Part shown: one piece after another, positions 20,794-33,035 of the stretch | Layout of the letters: every line of letters starts with the position of its first letter | Position numbering within the stretch: the stretch's first letter is position 1 | NCBI GenBank assembly: GCA_002778195.1 | Contig: PCDI01000001.1 | Span: 5,467,338 to 5,531,337, forward strand | Source: Raffaelea ambrosiae | Taxonomy: Eukaryota; Ascomycota; Sordariomycetes; Ophiostomatales; Ophiostomataceae | Direction of reading: 5' to 3' | Length of the DNA: 64,000 bases | Notes under the pieces: model-generated | What the model was told of the DNA's origin: nothing | Seen by the model: only the letters and a program-made list of their open reading frames with translations | The model's database searches: none | Made by a program: the position numbers and the translations under genes

Positions 20794-23535
20794 TTAGCCC
20801 CACTGGACCAGCACCTTTTTGCCCTGCTTGCCCTTCTTCTTCCCTTTGCCTCCAACATCCTCCTCCGGTGCTGGCTCGGCCGCTGACGAAGGCCCGTCGC
20901 TGGCACCGTTGCCGCCCCAGGAAAAGCCGGTGTCGCGATTGCCGACGTCACGCCGCACAGCTCCGCGGCCATAACCAAAGATGGTCGTCAGTGGTTTCGG
21001 TGCTTGCGGCAAAGCCGGGAAGGCGTCTTCGCCCATAGGCCGGCGCACGGCTGGCGCCGACGAACTCGGGCCAGAGCTGGACCCACCGACACGCGAGGCC
21101 AACGACGTCGCCATGGAAGCCGCTGCTGGTGTTGGGCCGCTCTTCCAGCTAGACGCAGATGCGGCCGTGCTGGTCTTCTTCCCGGCGCCAGGCAGCGCTG
21201 GGAAGGCCATGGAGGAAGTCGATGCGGACGGCCGCGGCGCGCTGGGTGCCGACGACCGGGGTACAGTCCACGTGGCACCAGGCACGCTGCGGGCTGCGGG
21301 TCCTGGGCTGGCCGTGGCGGACCCCATGCTCGCAGAAGACGCCCCGCCAGGGCGTGTGCTGTGCTTCAGCCGCAGCACACGCGTCGAGTGCTTGTGTGCG
21401 CCGCCAGATGCCTGGAGAGTAGCGTCCGCGGTGGGCGAAGCAGCCGCTGCGGCCGCCCACCCGCTGTTGGATGTGGTGGCTCCGTGCATGCCGCCGAGCG
21501 TAGGCAGCGACGGGTAGTCCTCGTTGATGGCGCGCCAGTCCTGCCAGGCCTTGCGCAGGGCGTCGGCCTTGGCCGGCTCGTCGAACAGGTCGGCCACCTC
21601 GCGGATCAGGCTGCCGAGGGCCGTGGCGCTGGTGTCGGCGAACAGCGCAAAAAATGCCTCGACCAGCTGCGCCGCCGTGAAGGCGCCGCCCCGGTACGAG
21701 GAGATGTGCGAGCGGAACGCGCTCATCCGTCTCGGGTTGTTGCCCAGCATGTTGGCGGCGCGCTCAATAACCGCGCCGTGGCGGACCAGCCGCGCACGCT
21801 CCTGAGGCGACAGGCTGGCGGTGTCGGCCACGCTGAGCGCCTCCATGGGATTGGCCAGAGCCTGTGCATCAGCCTGTGCGGCGGCTGGTGCGGACGACGT
21901 CGATGCTGCGGCTGCTGCATGGCCGCGGCTTGTCGGACGGGAGCTGGCCGAGGGGTTTCCACCACCACCACCAGCGGCAGCAGCAGCCGAGGGTGCCGGT
22001 GCCGGCGCCGATAGCTGGCTGCCAAATGTCCGGTTTGTCACCGACTGTGCCGAGTGAATGGCTAGCTGGCGGTGGTACGCAATCTCGTCGCGACGCATCG
22101 GCTGTGCCGAGGTCATCGGCGGTGGAGCATCGGCATTGGGGTCACGGCCCCGGCTGGGTCGTCCTTCGTGGTGGCCGTGGTGGTTATTTCGCCCGCTGCC
22201 ACTTCCGCTCCCACCTCCGCCGCGCCGCTCGTTCTGGTACGACGACCGGAAGTCAAAGTCGGACATGCTGACGACCTGCACGTCACGCCGCACGTCTTTC
22301 GACAGGGTGTTGCGGTGCTCGCTCAGCTGGTGGGCCTTGAGATCCATCTCCGACTCGAAGACGACAAACTTCTTTTCCATGCACTCGCGGTCGAGGCAGA
22401 GATAGTGGTCCTTGCGGAAGTGCTCCTCCAGAGCGTTGTAGTTGCGGTAGTAGTGTGGCTGGCGGGAGTCGCGGCGGTCGCAGATAAAACAGCGCTCGTG
22501 CTTGTTGCGACAGTGCTCATAAAGCTTGTCGTCGTCGTAGAAACGCTCGCCGCAGAATCCGCACAGAGGATGGCCCTTGAAGCCGGTCTGGTCGACGGCG
22601 CCCGGCCGGTCGTCGCCGTGACGCATGTGCTTTTCGAGCTCCTTGTCGGTGAAGAGCTCGTGCTCGTGGGTGAACACCTTCTTGCCGCGCGTGCACAGGT
22701 CACACATCTTCTTGTGGTGCACGCTGCGCACATGGCGATGCAAGTCCTGCCAGCCGAACCCCGCGTAGTCGCACGCTTCGTCCGGGCAGTTGTACCGGAG
22801 CAACAGCACCGTGTCGCCCACGATCTCCTCGTTGGTGTACTTGATCCCAATATTGTCGTCTGTGCTCGTGATGTCCGCGTTCGAGTATTCGTCGAAGCGT
22901 TTCGAGGGGTCGTCGGTGAAGATCACATATGGTGCCGCAGTCTGCCAAGTTAGCCACGCCGATCCGCCATTCCAGAGCCTCTATTCTTCCGGTCTCGTAC
23001 TCACCCGACAGTGCGGACAGTCCTTCGTTCTGTACAGCGCCCGCATGCGCAGAGCACAGATGTGGCAGGTGATGTGGTTGCAGGGCGCAATGGAGTGGTG
23101 GATCACCGGATTCGCGCAGATGAAGCAGAGTTCCGCGTCGTCGTCCTCAGCGTCCGCGGCGGCTCCGTCTGGTTTTGGCTTGGTCTCTGGCGGCTTGTGA
23201 GAAACATCGGCAGTCTTCTGTGACGGCCGTGCATTGTTTGCGTTGTCACCCTGTCGTCCGTCTGCTGCCGTCGCTCCATTCCGGTCTCCCCGGCCATTTC
23301 TCCCACCTCCTCGTCTCCGGTTGCCTCCACCGCCGCCGCCCTCTTGTCGAGGTCCCGCCTGTCCATCACCGCCGGCGCCAGCCTGACCACCGCGTCCTCC
23401 TCCACGTCCCCGTCCCCGGCCATTCCGGCCTCTGCCTCTCTGGTTGCCATCGCCTCGATTTGGTCTCGAAGATGGAGAGCTTGCGTCAGCTCCCCCGCTT
23501 GCGCCGGCTGCCGTAGCGTCGCCAGCAGAAGCCAT
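20794..23535 (-). CDS. hel2: Hel2/ZNF598-type E3 ubiquitin ligase (two exons)
   Basis: An 892-residue RING and C2H2 zinc-finger E3 ligase; exons 23535-23005 and 22941-20794. The N-terminus (about 30-110) is Arg/Gly-rich. The RING finger occupies about residues 137-177 (CFICANPV...CNHITCHIC...CPHCR), with the intron directly after its last cysteine. Zinc fingers typical of Hel2/ZNF598 follow: CPDEACDYAGFGWQDLHRHVRSVH, CDLCTRGKKVFTHEHELF, CGFCGERFYDDDKLYEHCRNKHERCFICDR and LCLDRECMEKKFVVF. The C-terminal half is low-complexity Ala/Ser/Pro. The family ubiquitinates 40S proteins of collided ribosomes in ribosome-associated quality control. It is conserved housekeeping and unrelated to the neighbouring PKS cluster. 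Family assignment is firm; function is by family knowledge. Confidence 0.93.
22942..23004 (-). other. Intron in Hel2-type gene
   Basis: 63 bases, GTGAGT donor, GGCTAACTT branch-like site, GCAG acceptor, phase 0, immediately after the RING finger codons. Confidence 0.85.
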
Positions 23536-24988
23536 GGTGATTTGGTGAAGGTCGATGCTAGGTCTCTGTGCAATATTTTCGGCCGTCGTGGCGGTCGTCG
23601 TGCGCTCGTTGCTTTGTACGCGTTGCTGTCGTCGTGGTCGGTGTGCTGGATTTTTTTTTTTTTCCCTTTTTTGGGGTGGGGGCACTTTCGAAGGTCGTAA
23701 TGTAGAGTTCAGAAATGTGTGCGTCAAGACGGCTGTAAAACCCGAAATAAATATACTACAATAAATACGAGCAAATATAATCACTGAAAATCGAATGGAG
23801 CAAAAGGCGAAACAACAAGAGACGCGGCACGTTCTGGAAGTTCGAAACGGCAGTTTAAAAACAGGAAAATAAACCCAGCGGGAAAATTTAGTTATTTGAA
23901 ATTGAGACGCTTTCCGACTTTTGCCCCTGCTAGCACAGCAGAGTCGACTGCGTGCACGGACCATGTCCGCGGGGCAACTCAGCGACCACCTACTGGGAGA
24001 ACAGACCCAAAAGCTGCCCAACGCCAGGTGCGATCGGGACGGTGTGGCTGACAATTCGCCCCACAGAGAAGGCCCTAGAGAGCTAGCTCAGAGCTACGGA
24101 AATGTGTCATCCGGCAGCCGGTGGCTCAGCCTTGCTACCCTAGCATCGGCTCCCTGCCCGCTGGAATTTAGGAGTCACAGGGGATGACGCCCAGCTCCAG
24201 CTCGGGGGTAGGCGACGCATTGACGCCTCTGATTGGCCAGCGCCACAGGCTGATTTTGCCTTCGACTCACTGTGACGCTTTTTTGACTCATAAAATGAGA
24301 CTCGAACCATCGCAGGCCAACCTCGCCTTCTCTACACACCGTGTTCTCTCCCATTGCAGCACACTCACAGTGGCCGATATTGGTATCTCTATTTGGCTAG
24401 ACTCTGCAAGTATGCTATTGTACAATTCAAAGCAAACAATAAGACCAAGCTCGCTTCTCCAAACTCGCTCCTGCAAGCCAACGACAATAGAACTGAAAAA
24501 AACAGCACCCATGGCCAGAAGAACCAGGCATTCTCGATCAGTTCCAGAAACCCTCCCAGTCCTGCCGCCCTCTCCAACGCTGTACCCATTCGATCTGTAT
24601 CTCTGTGGCCCCAACATCGCATCGAAGACAACCCAATCCAGCCTGCTCGCGTCAATTCCTTCGGCATCCGGCCACCGTGAAAACAATCGTGGAAACATAA
24701 GAAAATGGGGAAATGAGCAAATAGAAAGCGTCGAAGGTGCTGAGGCCTTAAAGGCACGAAATTGTCGAAAGCGTAGAAAACACACAGCGGGATCCCATTC
24801 CGTAAAACCCCTTCCCCTTCCCAAATGAAGGCAAAAAACTCACAAATGAAGATCGATACCCGTAAAAAATAAAATAGAAAATCAAAACGCCGACTTTTGG
24901 TGACCGTCTGCCTCACACGCACATAACTTGTTCCGAACGTTCCTCCCTCCTCGATTACGTGCCCTCGTTGGTGTAATTATCTTCCGTA
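23536..24988. other. Intergenic, Hel2 upstream region and SWIB-gene 3' flank
   Basis: 1.45 kb. The segment next to the Hel2 start has a T-rich tract and A/T-rich DNA (23645-23900). Open frames on both strands between 24184 and 24828 (up to 214 codons) have no recognisable domain and overlap each other, so I do not call them. An ATTGG (inverted CCAAT) lies at about 24233. Confidence 0.45.
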
Positions 24989-26187
24989 TCACTCTTCGTC
25001 CACGGGGTACAGGTGGTTGCCAAGCAGCTTGTTCATCTGGAACATGTCCACCTTGCTCTGTTTAAATACCGCCTGCATCTTCTCGTCGCATAATATTTGT
25101 CTCTTGTCGCTCGGGTCCTGGAGATTGTTGCCCTTGATGTGCTCCCATAGCTTCTTGACGACCTGCGGACGGGACAGCTTTATGATGTCAGTAGTCTGTG
25201 CATCCAGCGATACCTCCGTACCCATAAGACAAACTTACCTGACTCTCGCCGACAAGTTCACCCAGCTGATAGCTGAGGTTAAAGGGCTTCTGAAATCCGC
25301 CGCCGGGCTTGCGCTTCTCCTTGACCGCACCACTAGCATCGCTGTCGAGGTCGCTGTCATCGCCCTCCTTGACTTTAGATGCACTCTTCTTCTTGGGTGC
25401 CTTCTTGCGTGGCTTGGCCTTGGTTGGGCCGCCACCACGCGTTGTGCGACCAAGTGCCAATCGGTTCTCCTGTGCCTGGAGCTCCGCTGCCAGGCGCGCA
25501 TCGGCATCCTCAACAGATGACGGTGACCGCTTGTGCTTCTTCTTCACTGGCAGGGACACCTTGATCTCGTTGTGGGATTCGTCCTGATCGCTAGCGGCGT
25601 GGTGGCCGTTTGTCTCGGCCTCCTCATAGCTCGAGTGGCTGCGCTTGGCCGGCGAGTGGGTCTCTTCTTCCTTGGGAGCTGGCGAAGGTGTGCGTCCATT
25701 TGACTGGGATTGGGAGTTGATCGCGTCGAAACGGGCCTCGATAAGGGCGGTGATGGCAACCTGGCACGAGGTGGTGAGGTTAACAAGGGCCGGCCAAGGA
25801 GAAGTTTGGCTATCAAACCCGAGGGAGCATCGAGGGCGGTCAAGGCAGAGAGAGCATAGAGCTTGAAATGACGGAGAGGAAAACTCACCTTCTGGTCACG
25901 CAGGTCTTTGTCAATAGCCTTCTCTAGGCCCTTTCTGACCTTCTTGCGGCTGACCGTCTCAAGATCGGCCGTAGACAGAATGGCGTCAATAATCTGCGTG
26001 TACCGGGTCTGCTCCTCGATGGTCACTGCGACAACGAGGTCTCAGTCAGCAATCAAAAAGATAATCACCAGGTCGCCCCATACTGCCCCCCCTGCTGCAT
26101 ATGTGCCTCCAACCAGCCACCGCCACATATCAACTACCCCCCGTTCTCGTATATCGTTTCGTGCCCAAACTTACGTGGAGTCGTCAT
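24989..26187 (-). CDS. DEK_C/SWIB-domain protein (Uaf30/Spp27/Tri1 type), four exons
   Basis: A 286-residue nuclear protein built from exons 26187-26175, 26025-25889, 25760-25239 and 25177-24989; the first exon codes for only four residues plus one base. The N-terminal DEK_C-like helical domain reads YTQIIDAILSTADLETVSRK and VRKGLEKAIDKDL. A charged Lys/Ser/Glu-rich linker follows (KKKHKRSPSS, KPRKKAPKKKS). The C-terminal SWIB/MDM2 domain begins at FQKPFNLSYQLGELVGES and continues LSRPQVVKKLWEHIKGNNLQDPSDKR. In yeasts this pair of domains occurs in Uaf30 (RNA polymerase I upstream activating factor), Tri1 and Spp27. A role in rDNA transcription or chromatin is by family knowledge. Confidence 0.93.
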
Positions 26188-27578
26188 CGTGGCGGCAAGG
26201 TCGAAGTTGCGCTTCGACGCTGGCGTCCGTTATAGAGATGTGATGGTTGGGGCGCCCTCTATCGTTTGTGGAAATGGGGCACGAGGGGGGGGGGAAAAAG
26301 TGGCAGCATCCACCGGGTGCCGACGACAGGTAGCGAGACCGGCGCAAATTCGAATGGCCGTCTTGCGATTCTGGTGGGGACACAAATGCAGCCAAGTGGC
26401 TGGGAAAAGTGCTGCGGGCGGGCGACAACACGGTCCGAGATCGAACGACCAAGAGACGAGTGCAGTGTGAGCGAAACAGTAAAATGAGATGGAACTGGAA
26501 GGAAGGTTGGAAAAGGGACGTCGGTAGGTGTCTGCGAAAGTGCGCACCACTCGGCTGGATCACGGGGTGGCTGTAAATGGAACGGAGATCGGGTGTGTGC
26601 GTCGGGAGCAGATTTTGCTGCAGTGGAAGTTGGGCGCTTGGTGAGGTGAAGTTGAAAAGCAGCGGTCTCGGCGGATTATCTTGGGATATGTGTGTGTGCG
26701 GTAGACAAAGGCCAGCCGAAAGAGCAAGGAACGTTCTTGCCCCGTGAGTCGCAAACCGACAAAGAGGCGGCTAGGAAGTCCCGAGGACGCTAGCTTCGTC
26801 GCTAGGACATTTTTTGGTAAGATCACGTGTAGATCGACCCACGTGATGGATCAGCCGAGTCGTCAGGGCTGCACGACACATTCCCAAACGTGTTCTTGTT
26901 TTCTCTAGCCAATTGCGAGCAAACGATGAATTGTGGTATGTATTTTGTATGTTGCGATTGATACAGTGAAGTTACACTATTTGCTACTTCTTTGGTATTT
27001 TTATGACTCGGAGAAGTTTCTGTGGGGTTTTCTGCATCCTCAACGAATTTGTGAATGACAATTGTAAAATAAAAGAATTCTCTATTTCATTTAAAAGAAG
27101 AGACAAATAAGCCACAAAATGATATTAGCTTGGGGATCTGACTCTAACTATATGAAAGTGAAAATGTACACTTTCACTAAAGTTGATTGGCCGGCTACCA
27201 ATCATCTCAACTTCAGCCGTTCTGTTTCTGTCAAGATTACCCAAAATTGTGCTCCCTGACCAGATACCAACTTTTTACAGCCTTTCAATTCTGCCGTTGG
27301 TAGAACCCGAGAGACTTCTACAGGGAGCGTTCCAATTTCAGATTGGAACAGAAGATGACAAAAGAATTGGAGCTGAAAGAAAGACATTGTATGCTACCGA
27401 ACTCGCGGCTTTTACGCGGAAGCAATCACAAACACATCGGCGACGTAGAAAGCGCTTTCCAGATGCCAACAAACGAGTACCCAAGAAAAAACCAAGAGCA
27501 ATGAGAGAAAATCAATACATCATCAAGAAGAGAACGCAAAATTTGAGATCGCCAGTCTAAAGTCTATGTAAACATCTA
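26188..27578. other. Intergenic region upstream of the SWIB gene, with AT-rich island
   Basis: 1.39 kb. The part next to the SWIB start is the presumed promoter, and a pair of E-boxes lies at 26822-26847 (listed separately). From about 26880 to 27580 base composition turns distinctly A/T-rich with several short inverted repeats. A 125-codon frame at 27183-27560 has no known domain and a very basic C-terminal half; I do not call it. Confidence 0.5.
26822..26847. promoter_or_regulatory. Paired E-boxes in inverted arrangement
   Basis: ATCACGTG (26822-26829) and CACGTGAT (26840-26847) form a perfect 8-bp inverted repeat with ten bases between. Each contains CACGTG, and RTCACGTG is the known consensus for Cbf1-type bHLH factors. 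It is about 635 bases upstream of the SWIB gene start. Confidence 0.5.
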
Positions 27579-30257
27579 TCATCTTTGCGCTGGAAGCCGT
27601 CTGTACGTCCCATCAATCGTGTAATCCTTCTTCGGGCCTTGGACTGTATACCGCAGCCGCCACTCGGTCAAGTTTACGCCCGCAAAGGCAAAGTTGTAGG
27701 CCACATCATAAAAGTCGTCCACGCACAGATGGCCAGCTGTGGCCCGCCATCCGCCAGGTCGGAGGTTATGCCACCCGTTGTGGCCCTTCTGAACACCGCC
27801 ATCTTTGACAGCCGGGTCACCAGCACTGAACTCCAAGTTGTGGAACAAGTAGTCTGCCCGAAGGTTGTCGTCTGTCCGCACAAACCAGACGCTTAGCTGG
27901 TCGGTCGCTGCGCGGTACCGCCAGACATACCGCCGCGTTGCCCGAAACGACAGCCCACCACCGGCCGTCGTGAACGTCCCGTCCTCGACATATAAGTATT
28001 CCAAGTCGTTTGCGTCCAACAGCGCTGTGGCCTTGTTGCCCCACCCGTCTTCCGTTGCTGCCCTCAGACGAAAATCTGCCGTGCCCTCGAAGCGTCCGCT
28101 TGGGTGACTGGGAAGAGCGCTGATCAGGTCCCGTTCCAGTCGCCAAGTGCCCTGCAGGCTTCGGAAAATGGCTCGCGCTACGAACCGACCTTCTTTCAGT
28201 CCCGCTAGTGCAACCTTTTCCGTGTAGCTCGTCGAGATCCGTGACTCCGCTGCTTGGGCTGCCGACACACCGGCACCCTCGATCAACGAACCCAAGAGAG
28301 CATCTGGATAGTGTGCTGGCGTGATGATATCCATACTGATGTTGGGTGTCGATAGGATAGGCTCTTCGCCGGCGACGGGGAACCGAGGAACATCCAACGC
28401 CCTGGAAAAAGCGTCCATCAGGTAGATGTAGTCACCCATGGGGAACTGGGAGGCGCGAGGGTCGGTGCGTAGCGCCAAGGTGCGCTCAACCGAGTCGTCC
28501 TCGGCCAGGGCGTGGCCGAGTCTGGGCCACAATGGCATGCTTGATGGGTACCAGGGTGCTAAAAACTCTTCTGGGCTTGTGGCTGGGTCCGTGGTAGCAT
28601 CTGATGTGAAAAGTGCTGTGGCCAGACGGGCCTGCATCTCCATGACGCCCCAGTAGGGCGAGCGGTAGTAGCCGACAAAGGCAAGACGAGGCACCTTCGG
28701 ATGGTGGCTGCCGTGAAAGGCCAAAGCGACGCTCTGGCGGATGTCAGACGCATCAAAAGACAGCTTTTCCTTAATGATGGTAGGAAGGAAGGAGAGAGAA
28801 GTGGCAGGCGTGAAACCGGTGGCCAGGATCACCGCCGCGACATCCGAGACTGAACCTGTCTGGCTTTCTGACGATGACAGAAGCGACACTTTGGCCGTGG
28901 TGCCTGACAGAGATTCGATTTTGCCCCTGGACACAGTGATCAGGCCTGATCGAATGTGCTCGAGGTACGTATCGCTGACGCCAATGTATGGTGGCTCATC
29001 GAGAGCATCATCACCCTGGACAGTCACATCAGGAGAAATCTCAGACTGGTCAGTCCCGAGAGACGTCTTAAAAATCCCGTGCACCTTTCGAGCGACCTCA
29101 ACGGGGATATGACCTTGGGTGTTGGATAGCGGCTTCGGCCGTTTGAGCAGGTTGTATGAAACGAGGTCAAATGGGAGAAAAGGGGGAGCGTCGATGGAGG
29201 GCTTCCCACGTTAGTGTACACAGACAGAGATTAAACGTTCCATGAATTGCTAGTTCCTTACTGTTGGGGATGTAAACACAGGGAACACCCAGGTCGGTTT
29301 CTGGACGAGATGGTGTATCGTGTACTGATCAGCCTGTGGCAGAGGGCTCGTTCCCGGCGAGTGAATAGCCGACGACAGATGGTTTGACAGTGTTCCTGCA
29401 ATCTCGATACCCGAGAACTGGCCGCCAGCGACGACGATCTTACCGCCCGGCTTGGCAGACGCGCCACGCCCTTCGAAGAGAGTCTCGAGATCACGGTATT
29501 GGCTGCTGTGAACCACGGGCACCTGATTGTCCTCGGCTGGACGTGGAAGGAGACCCTCTGGCATGACTGGACTGCCAAAATAGCCGCTGGCCACGATGAG
29601 GTAGTCGAAATGACGAGCAGTTTCCTCATTCTTCGCGGAGTCTTGGATATCGCCCAGGACTGGCTGCACCCAAACATTCCAGCCATCACGACCTCCGTTT
29701 ACCGGTTCTGCCCGTGATACGCGTGTGCTCAACCGCATCGTGACTTTCCCCGAACAATACCGCTTGTAATACTGCTCCAGATATTGGCCGACCTGCCAGG
29801 CGCGTGGGAACTCGGGCGCCTCCAGGCCATTCTCCTCGCCCAGGCCAGAGCTGGACAACTTCTCACCATCTGCACGCCATGCCAAGTCGCTAAACTGCAT
29901 CGTGTGGCGGCTCTGGTTCGCCAGCATGAGCGGATGCACCAGACCGTTGCTGTCGTCTGGACTGCATGGCCACAGACCGCCAATGCGCGGCTGGGTTTCG
30001 AAGATGGTCACCTGGAAAAGACCTTGTGCACGGCGGTCGGTGACCAGGTTCTTGGCCGCGACCAAACCGGAGGGACCGGCGCCTGGGATGTTAGTCTTAT
30101 TTGTCCAGCGCTGTCCCTGGCTTGTCTGCTGATCCGGCCTGCCTCACGGTGTCCTGGGCCGACTCGACTAACGACACCCCCCCTTGATTGAAAATAGACC
30201 AGACTAGCCCCCAAAGAGACCTTACTCACCCACAATGCAGACCGTCTTCTGGGCCAT
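27579..30257 (-). CDS. Flavin-containing monooxygenase fused to DUF6314-like domain
   Basis: An 823-residue protein from exons 30257-30230, 30082-29262 and 29201-27579. The first intron interrupts the FAD motif: MAQKTVCIVG then AGPSGLVAAKNL. Further FMO features are FETQPRIGGLW, the FMO-identifying stretch VVHSSQYRDLETLF, an NADPH motif VVAGGQFSGIEIAG and ILATGFTPATS. FMO-like sequence ends near residue 640. The last 170 residues (FRSLQGTWRLERDL through YTIDGTYRRL) match the layout of DUF6314, a lipocalin-like domain also found free-standing. The fusion would couple an oxygenating enzyme with a small-ligand-binding module. No secretion signal; probably cytosolic. No biosynthetic partner lies adjacent. 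Substrate unknown. Confidence 0.88.
29202..29261 (-). other. FMO fusion gene intron 2
   Basis: 60 bases, GTAAGG donor, CACTAAC branch site, GAAG acceptor, phase 0. Confidence 0.8.
30083..30229 (-). other. FMO fusion gene intron 1
   Basis: 147 bases, GTGAGT donor, GACTAAC branch site, CCCAG acceptor, phase 1; splicing completes the GAGPSG flavin motif. Confidence 0.85.
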
Positions 30258-32933
30258 GGTGGTCGTCAGCGTCGTCAACTTAGCCGTCTGGCCTGCCACC
30301 AGTGCCGAGAATACCCGAACAGGAGTCTTCGTTGTTGTGGTACGAGAGCTGGAGGGTGCTTGGCGAAAAGCAAGCAATGGCCCTAGCCTGTCCTATATCT
30401 CTGGAAACAACCCAAGACGATCCTAGACAAGAGAATGTTGGGCATGCCGCGATGGATGTGGGCATGTACCAACGTGAAATCGGCAAATCTAACATTACTG
30501 GAGAGCGTCAGCTTACTCGAAAGAGCCAATGATTCGCACGCCATTGATTAGTGGGGCGGGGTTACTTTTCACTCTATTTTGGGGAGCTGTGCCTGCCGCT
30601 GGCCGAGGCAAGACCCGATTGCGGGGTATTAGTTCCAGCGCCCATGAGAGCTTCACCAGAAAAAAAAAACGCTATTCGTTTTGGTACAGAACTTCCACTC
30701 AGCCTTATTTTTTCTTGCTATGTCTTCGTGAGACCGAAAGAAAAGCATTGTTCGTATGCACAAAAATCCTAGCTGCACAGAACCTTCCGGTTTTTATTCT
30801 TTCGATGTTTCACCCCGCACGGTAAGGGCTTGGTATGCCTACTCGTCAGACCAGATATGGCGAAGAATTGCCCGAGACGTTCACCTCACGATACTTCTTG
30901 ACAATCCATTTTGTGTCATTGTTTAATCTGTACAATTCAATAGGCTGCTGGTTCAGATTCCATGTCAAGACAGCTGATACCAATCCAAATTTTGACAGCA
31001 TCTAGGCCGAGGATTCCGTGTATCTACAACGTGCTTGCTTGCATGGAACCATGCAGCTCGGTCAAATCAACTTGAACAACTTGCATCCTGCATATTGGGG
31101 ATGCATTCAAAACGTGGGGTGGTAGTTGTGCAGGGGCCACTACACCTGCGACAGCCATTCCGGAAGACTCCCAGTTGCCTTCCCAACTTCACTCCGCGCC
31201 GGTTGTCTGTTGTACTTCCTGCATAGGACTTCCTTTAGGAGTAAATACTGGTCCTTATACATACGTCGCATCAGCTCAGACATGTGTTTTTCAATACAAC
31301 GGCATGTGCAATACTGCCACACAGGCGCCAGGAGATGCATCGAGTACCCTAAAGCCAAGGATCTTGCCGTCTCAGCATCCATGTATGTTGAGGCAACCCG
31401 TTCCGGAAGGAATACTGAACCGGGAAAGTACTAAAATCAAGAGAACTCTACGAGTTTCTTGGATTTCGATTGATTGATTGTCATTTCAAGCTGTTGTACG
31501 GCTGCACACGAAGATGGCGCATCTCGAAGTGCTTTTAGAGAAAGCAATCATCCGCCGAAACACCCCGAACGGCGTCGTGTGGCTTGCATGGAAAACGCAT
31601 ATGCATAGACACATGGGTCATCCAAAAATTGAGAATATGGGTGGCTATGCCGTCTTCACACCTGGGGGACTGCACTCATCAGGTCGAAGACAATCAATGT
31701 CTCGTGCAGACTCCTTTCTTGTGCTCATAGCAACCCCCCCTTCCCCCTAGAACACCCTCGAGCTTTCTTGAAATGAAGAACAACGTGGAAAAACTTCCGT
31801 GATACGCTATCAAGGAAGGGTACGGAAGGAAGTGTACGGCTGCAGGGAATCAGCAACATCAATGACCGGCGGTTCAGACCGGTCCTACACCAAAAACCGC
31901 ATAACATTCCGTAAACATCTCTCTCGGGGGGGGGTGAATTAATTCCAGTGAACTCAATATTCAAACCTGCATCTTTTACGTGGATTGAACGTGATGTTTT
32001 TCTCGCGGATTTTTTTTTGAATATCACTTTCTTTTCCAAGAGTCAGTCCTAGAAGTAGCCATTTTGCTGGCATCTATTAAACAAATGTCTACTCGTATCA
32101 TACAGCTTGAAAGACACCCACACCAAGGTGATCGGTTCTCGGAGAAAACATTAGACGATACATCTTTCCTGGACAAGTATTCTTCTGGCACAAGCATCGC
32201 CCACATGCCGCGGAAGTTGGCCGGACCCCCCGCATCTCACTGCTTCCAACCGAGCCCATTAACCAGATATGTCAAAAGACGGATGACCAGGAACGTGGAA
32301 AAGACGGAGAAGATGGAGAACCTGGGGATATGGGGAAAATTGCTGGCCCCCCCCCCCCTTTGGGGATCTGGAAGGCTGTCTAGATCTATAGATAGCCTAA
32401 CGGTATGATCTGATCATTTCTGCGAAACTTATGTAATTTCCCATACTTCCTTTGATGCGGGCCTACATTCGCATTTTCTTCTTGGCGTCAGACACAGCAG
32501 GCCACATCGGTTTTCTATACCTGAAGAATGGCCTCAGAATTAAGCCTCTTGCACTGCTAAAGTTCATGATCAACTGTCCAGCCATGGTGCTCAGAATCAC
32601 GGATAGGATGGCAGACACAAATGTCATAAAAAATACAAATGTGGTATCCCGCTGACGAAAACAAACCCGTATATCATGCAAGACGTAGACCCATCAGCCC
32701 AGTGTTTGGCTAGCGGTGGCTTGGCACAGCGAGGAAAGGATGCGAATTCATGTTCACAAATCAATCTCTAGGTGTTCTCGCCGTTTGGCGCCGTTTCATT
32801 GTTTATGCAGGGAAGGGTCACCTAGAAACAGCGTTAGACCAAAGCCAAGAGGATCGGGTAGTCTAAAGAAAAAAAAGCAAACAAACAGACAGACCACTTA
32901 GACGGCGGCGGAAACAAATGTCCACGAGCTGTG

Positions 32934-32970
32934 TGCCCAGCGTTGCCCAGCGCTGCCCAGAGATGCCCAG
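32934..32970. repeat. Four TGCCCAG motifs at exact 10-bp spacing
   Basis: TGCCCAG occurs with its GCCCAG core at 32935, 32945, 32955 and 32965. The three bases between copies vary (CGT, CGC, AGA) while the seven-base core is perfect, so it behaves as a set of phased sites rather than simple slippage. Confidence 0.75.
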
Positions 32971-33035
32971 CCTGCGCCGCAACCGCTCCTTAGCTTGTGC
33001 CTTTTTGCTCTGGTCTGGCCACTATTACTTAGCCT

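Noticed and set aside
21004..22014. 336-codon plus-strand frame across the Hel2-type gene
   Set aside because: Arg/Ala/Gly-rich shadow of the low-complexity C-terminal half of that gene.
6180..24310. TTCGA-containing sites at about 6183 and 24301 resembling tRNA T-arm boxes
   Set aside because: The flanking bases do not form a five-base T stem and no matching A box or acceptor stem was found.
24184..24828. Overlapping open frames of 214 codons (plus) and 178 codons (minus)
   Set aside because: They overlap on opposite strands, have no domain, signal or repeat, and no exon partner; composition alone can keep them open.
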